Part shown: positions 15,038 through 15,817 of the stretch, in pieces
Layout: each line of letters begins with the position of its first letter
Position numbering within the stretch: position 1 is the stretch's first letter
From: PALSA-505 sp035308365
GTDB taxonomy: Bacteria > Actinomycetota > Actinomycetes > Streptosporangiales > Streptosporangiaceae
Direction: 5' to 3'
Length of the DNA stretch: 15,817 nt
Assembly (NCBI GenBank): GCA_035308365.1
Contig: DATGGU010000165.1
Location: 1 to 15,817 of the forward strand
Translations under genes and position numbers: made by a program
The notes under the pieces: model-generated
Databases searched by the model: none
What the model was told of the DNA's origin: nothing
Seen by the model: the letters and a program-made list of their open reading frames with translations, nothing else

Positions 15038-15574
15038 GTGACCGATAACTCATCGCCGCCACCGGGCGATGCCTCCGACCCGACGCTGACAATTCTGTGG
15101 GGACCGCCCCCGGCCTACACCGGCAATACCGGCGGGCCGGCGGCAACCAGCTCCGCCCCGGTCCCTGACGCGGCACCGATGCTGGTCAACCTGGCCACGG
15201 TGCAGGCCGCTGAGCAGGGCGCACTGTCGTCGGCGTCACGAGTCGCCGACGCGTACAACGCCCTGGACCAACAGGTCCAGGCGGCCATCGCCGGGGGCAC
15301 CTACCTCGGCCAGAAGGCTACCTATTCCTATATCTACGACCCCCGGAGCGCGAACGGGCATGACGTCACCTTGCACTACGCGGACACCGGGCTTCAGCAG
15401 GCGGCTCAGCAGTTCGCCGAGCAGATCAATCCCGCGATGAGGCGCGTGCTGCGGATGATCGCCGATGGGACTGAGACCGTCGGCGTGTACATCGCGTTGC
15501 TCGACAAGGCCGGCCAGGCGTACACCGCGGCGGACAAGAGTTCTGTGACCCCGCCGACGCCCTCCGGCGGCTAG
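15038..15574 (+). CDS. Small WXG/Esp-like secreted helical protein (178 aa)
   Basis: GTG at 15038 with GGAG 7 nt upstream gives 178 residues, MTDNSSPPPG to TPPTPSGG. A disordered Pro/Ser/Thr-rich head (1-47) precedes a helical hairpin. Arm one is about 50-86 (ATVQAAEQGALSSASRVADA). A Tyr-rich turn with no W-x-G follows (KATYSYIYDPRSANG), then arm two, about 117-168. The end has Y162-T-A-A-D166 (GQAYTAADKSS), the T7SS YxxxD/E signal at the expected place. This fits an EspC/WXG100-like secreted substrate rather than a canonical WXG100 protein. There is no signal peptide or membrane segment. It diverges from the giant operon and converges on the regulator gene. The exact function is unknown; a role with the same secretion system is inference from motif and context. 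Confidence 0.75.
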   Translation: MTDNSSPPPGDASDPTLTILWGPPPAYTGNTGGPAATSSAPVPDAAPMLVNLATVQAAEQGALSSASRVADAYNALDQQVQAAIAGGTYLGQKATYSYIYDPRSANGHDVTLHYADTGLQQAAQQFAEQINPAMRRVLRMIADGTETVGVYIALLDKAGQAYTAADKSSVTPPTPSGG

Positions 15575-15597
15575 GCGCTCCAGCCGTCAGTGACCTG

Positions 15598-15622
15598 CCA
15601 GCCCGCCGGGGGCCGGGGCTGG
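15598..15622. terminator. Hairpin between convergent genes, possible bidirectional terminator
   Basis: CCAGCCC at 15598-15604 pairs exactly with GGGCTGG at 15616-15622 across an 11-nt G/C-rich loop. It lies 23 nt after one stop and 19 nt after the other. No T-run follows on either strand, as is common in high-GC actinomycetes, so the terminator role is only suggested by position. Confidence 0.45.
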
Positions 15623-15641
15623 ATGGATGAGCATGCTGTGA

Positions 15642-15817
15642 TTACCCGGTGGAACGGGCGACCGCCTCCTGCTGCTCCGGCCGCTGGGCTACCTGGCTGG
15701 CCACCTCGACCCGGGAGCGGGCCCCCAGCTTGGCCAGGATCCGCGACACATGCACCTGCACCGTGTACCGGGACAAGAACAACCGCGCCCCGATCTCCGG
15801 ATTCGACAACCCTTCCC
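15642..15817 (-). CDS. LuxR/NarL-family transcriptional regulator, C-terminal HTH only (5' end beyond the window)
   Basis: The last 57 codons and the stop of a gene entering from the right edge. GLSNPEIGARLFLSRYTV then QVHVSRILAKLGARSRVEVA matches the LuxR_C/GerE helix-turn-helix: 'G-L-S-N-x-E-I' before the first helix, 'S-x-x-T-V-x-x-H' in the recognition helix, and 'I-L-x-K-L-G-x-x-S-R' after it. A short Gln/Glu/Ala tail ends STG. The N-terminal part (receiver, ATPase/TPR or other) is not in view, so I cannot say what it senses. It converges on the small secreted-protein gene and could regulate the divergent region, but no direct evidence links them. Confidence 0.9.
   Translation of the reverse strand, partial: EGLSNPEIGARLFLSRYTVQVHVSRILAKLGARSRVEVASQVAQRPEQQEAVARSTG

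Noticed and set aside
14582..15574. Longer version of the plus-strand secreted-protein gene starting at an ATG at 14582
   Set aside because: The extra part runs antisense through the first WXG100 gene, and the GTG at 15038 has a good GGAG site. The protein with motif begins there.

Overview
The window is very GC-rich, with strong G/C bias at third codon positions and GTG as well as ATG starts. It carries type VII secretion (T7SS/ESX)-type WXG100 proteins and a LuxR-type HTH. This points to a high-GC actinomycete (filamentous/Streptomyces-Frankia-Actinomadura-like); I cannot name the genus from this sequence alone.

Nearly the whole window (positions 14000 down to 1, minus strand) is one uninterrupted reading frame of at least 4,666 codons. 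It runs off the left edge, so its C-terminus is not visible. The long plus-strand ORFs opposite it (for example 6669-10403) are antisense shadows produced by GC-rich codon usage. The giant protein reads as a modular T7SS effector. In order it has: a WXG100/CpnT-like N-terminal helical domain (W51-T-G53), a long hydrophobic segment (about 117-150), a Pro/Ala-rich linker, a charged coiled-coil region, a very long alanine-rich coiled coil (about 1060-1457), a 9-residue tandem repeat, and a caspase-fold/C80-like cysteine-protease-like domain (His1817/Cys1858). A very long beta-rich region (about 2014-3857) follows, then a second degenerate protease-like fold, a degenerate ADP-ribosyltransferase-like segment, and a Pro-rich hinge with perfect 21-bp repeats at the left edge. 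If this follows polymorphic-toxin logic, the toxic domain would lie to the left of position 1.

Immediately upstream on the same strand are two small WXG100-family genes (14835-14524 and 14496-14038), separated by 27 and 37 nt, so the three genes look like one operon: two ESX-type partners followed by a giant effector. Across a 202-nt divergent intergenic region, which holds a perfect 7-bp inverted repeat, a plus-strand gene (15038-15574) encodes a further small helical WXG/Esp-like protein. All three small proteins carry the T7SS export motif YxxxD/E. Convergent to that gene, the right edge holds the last 57 codons of a LuxR/NarL-family regulator, with a hairpin between the two stops. I found no tRNA, rRNA, CRISPR array, insertion sequence or phage gene.
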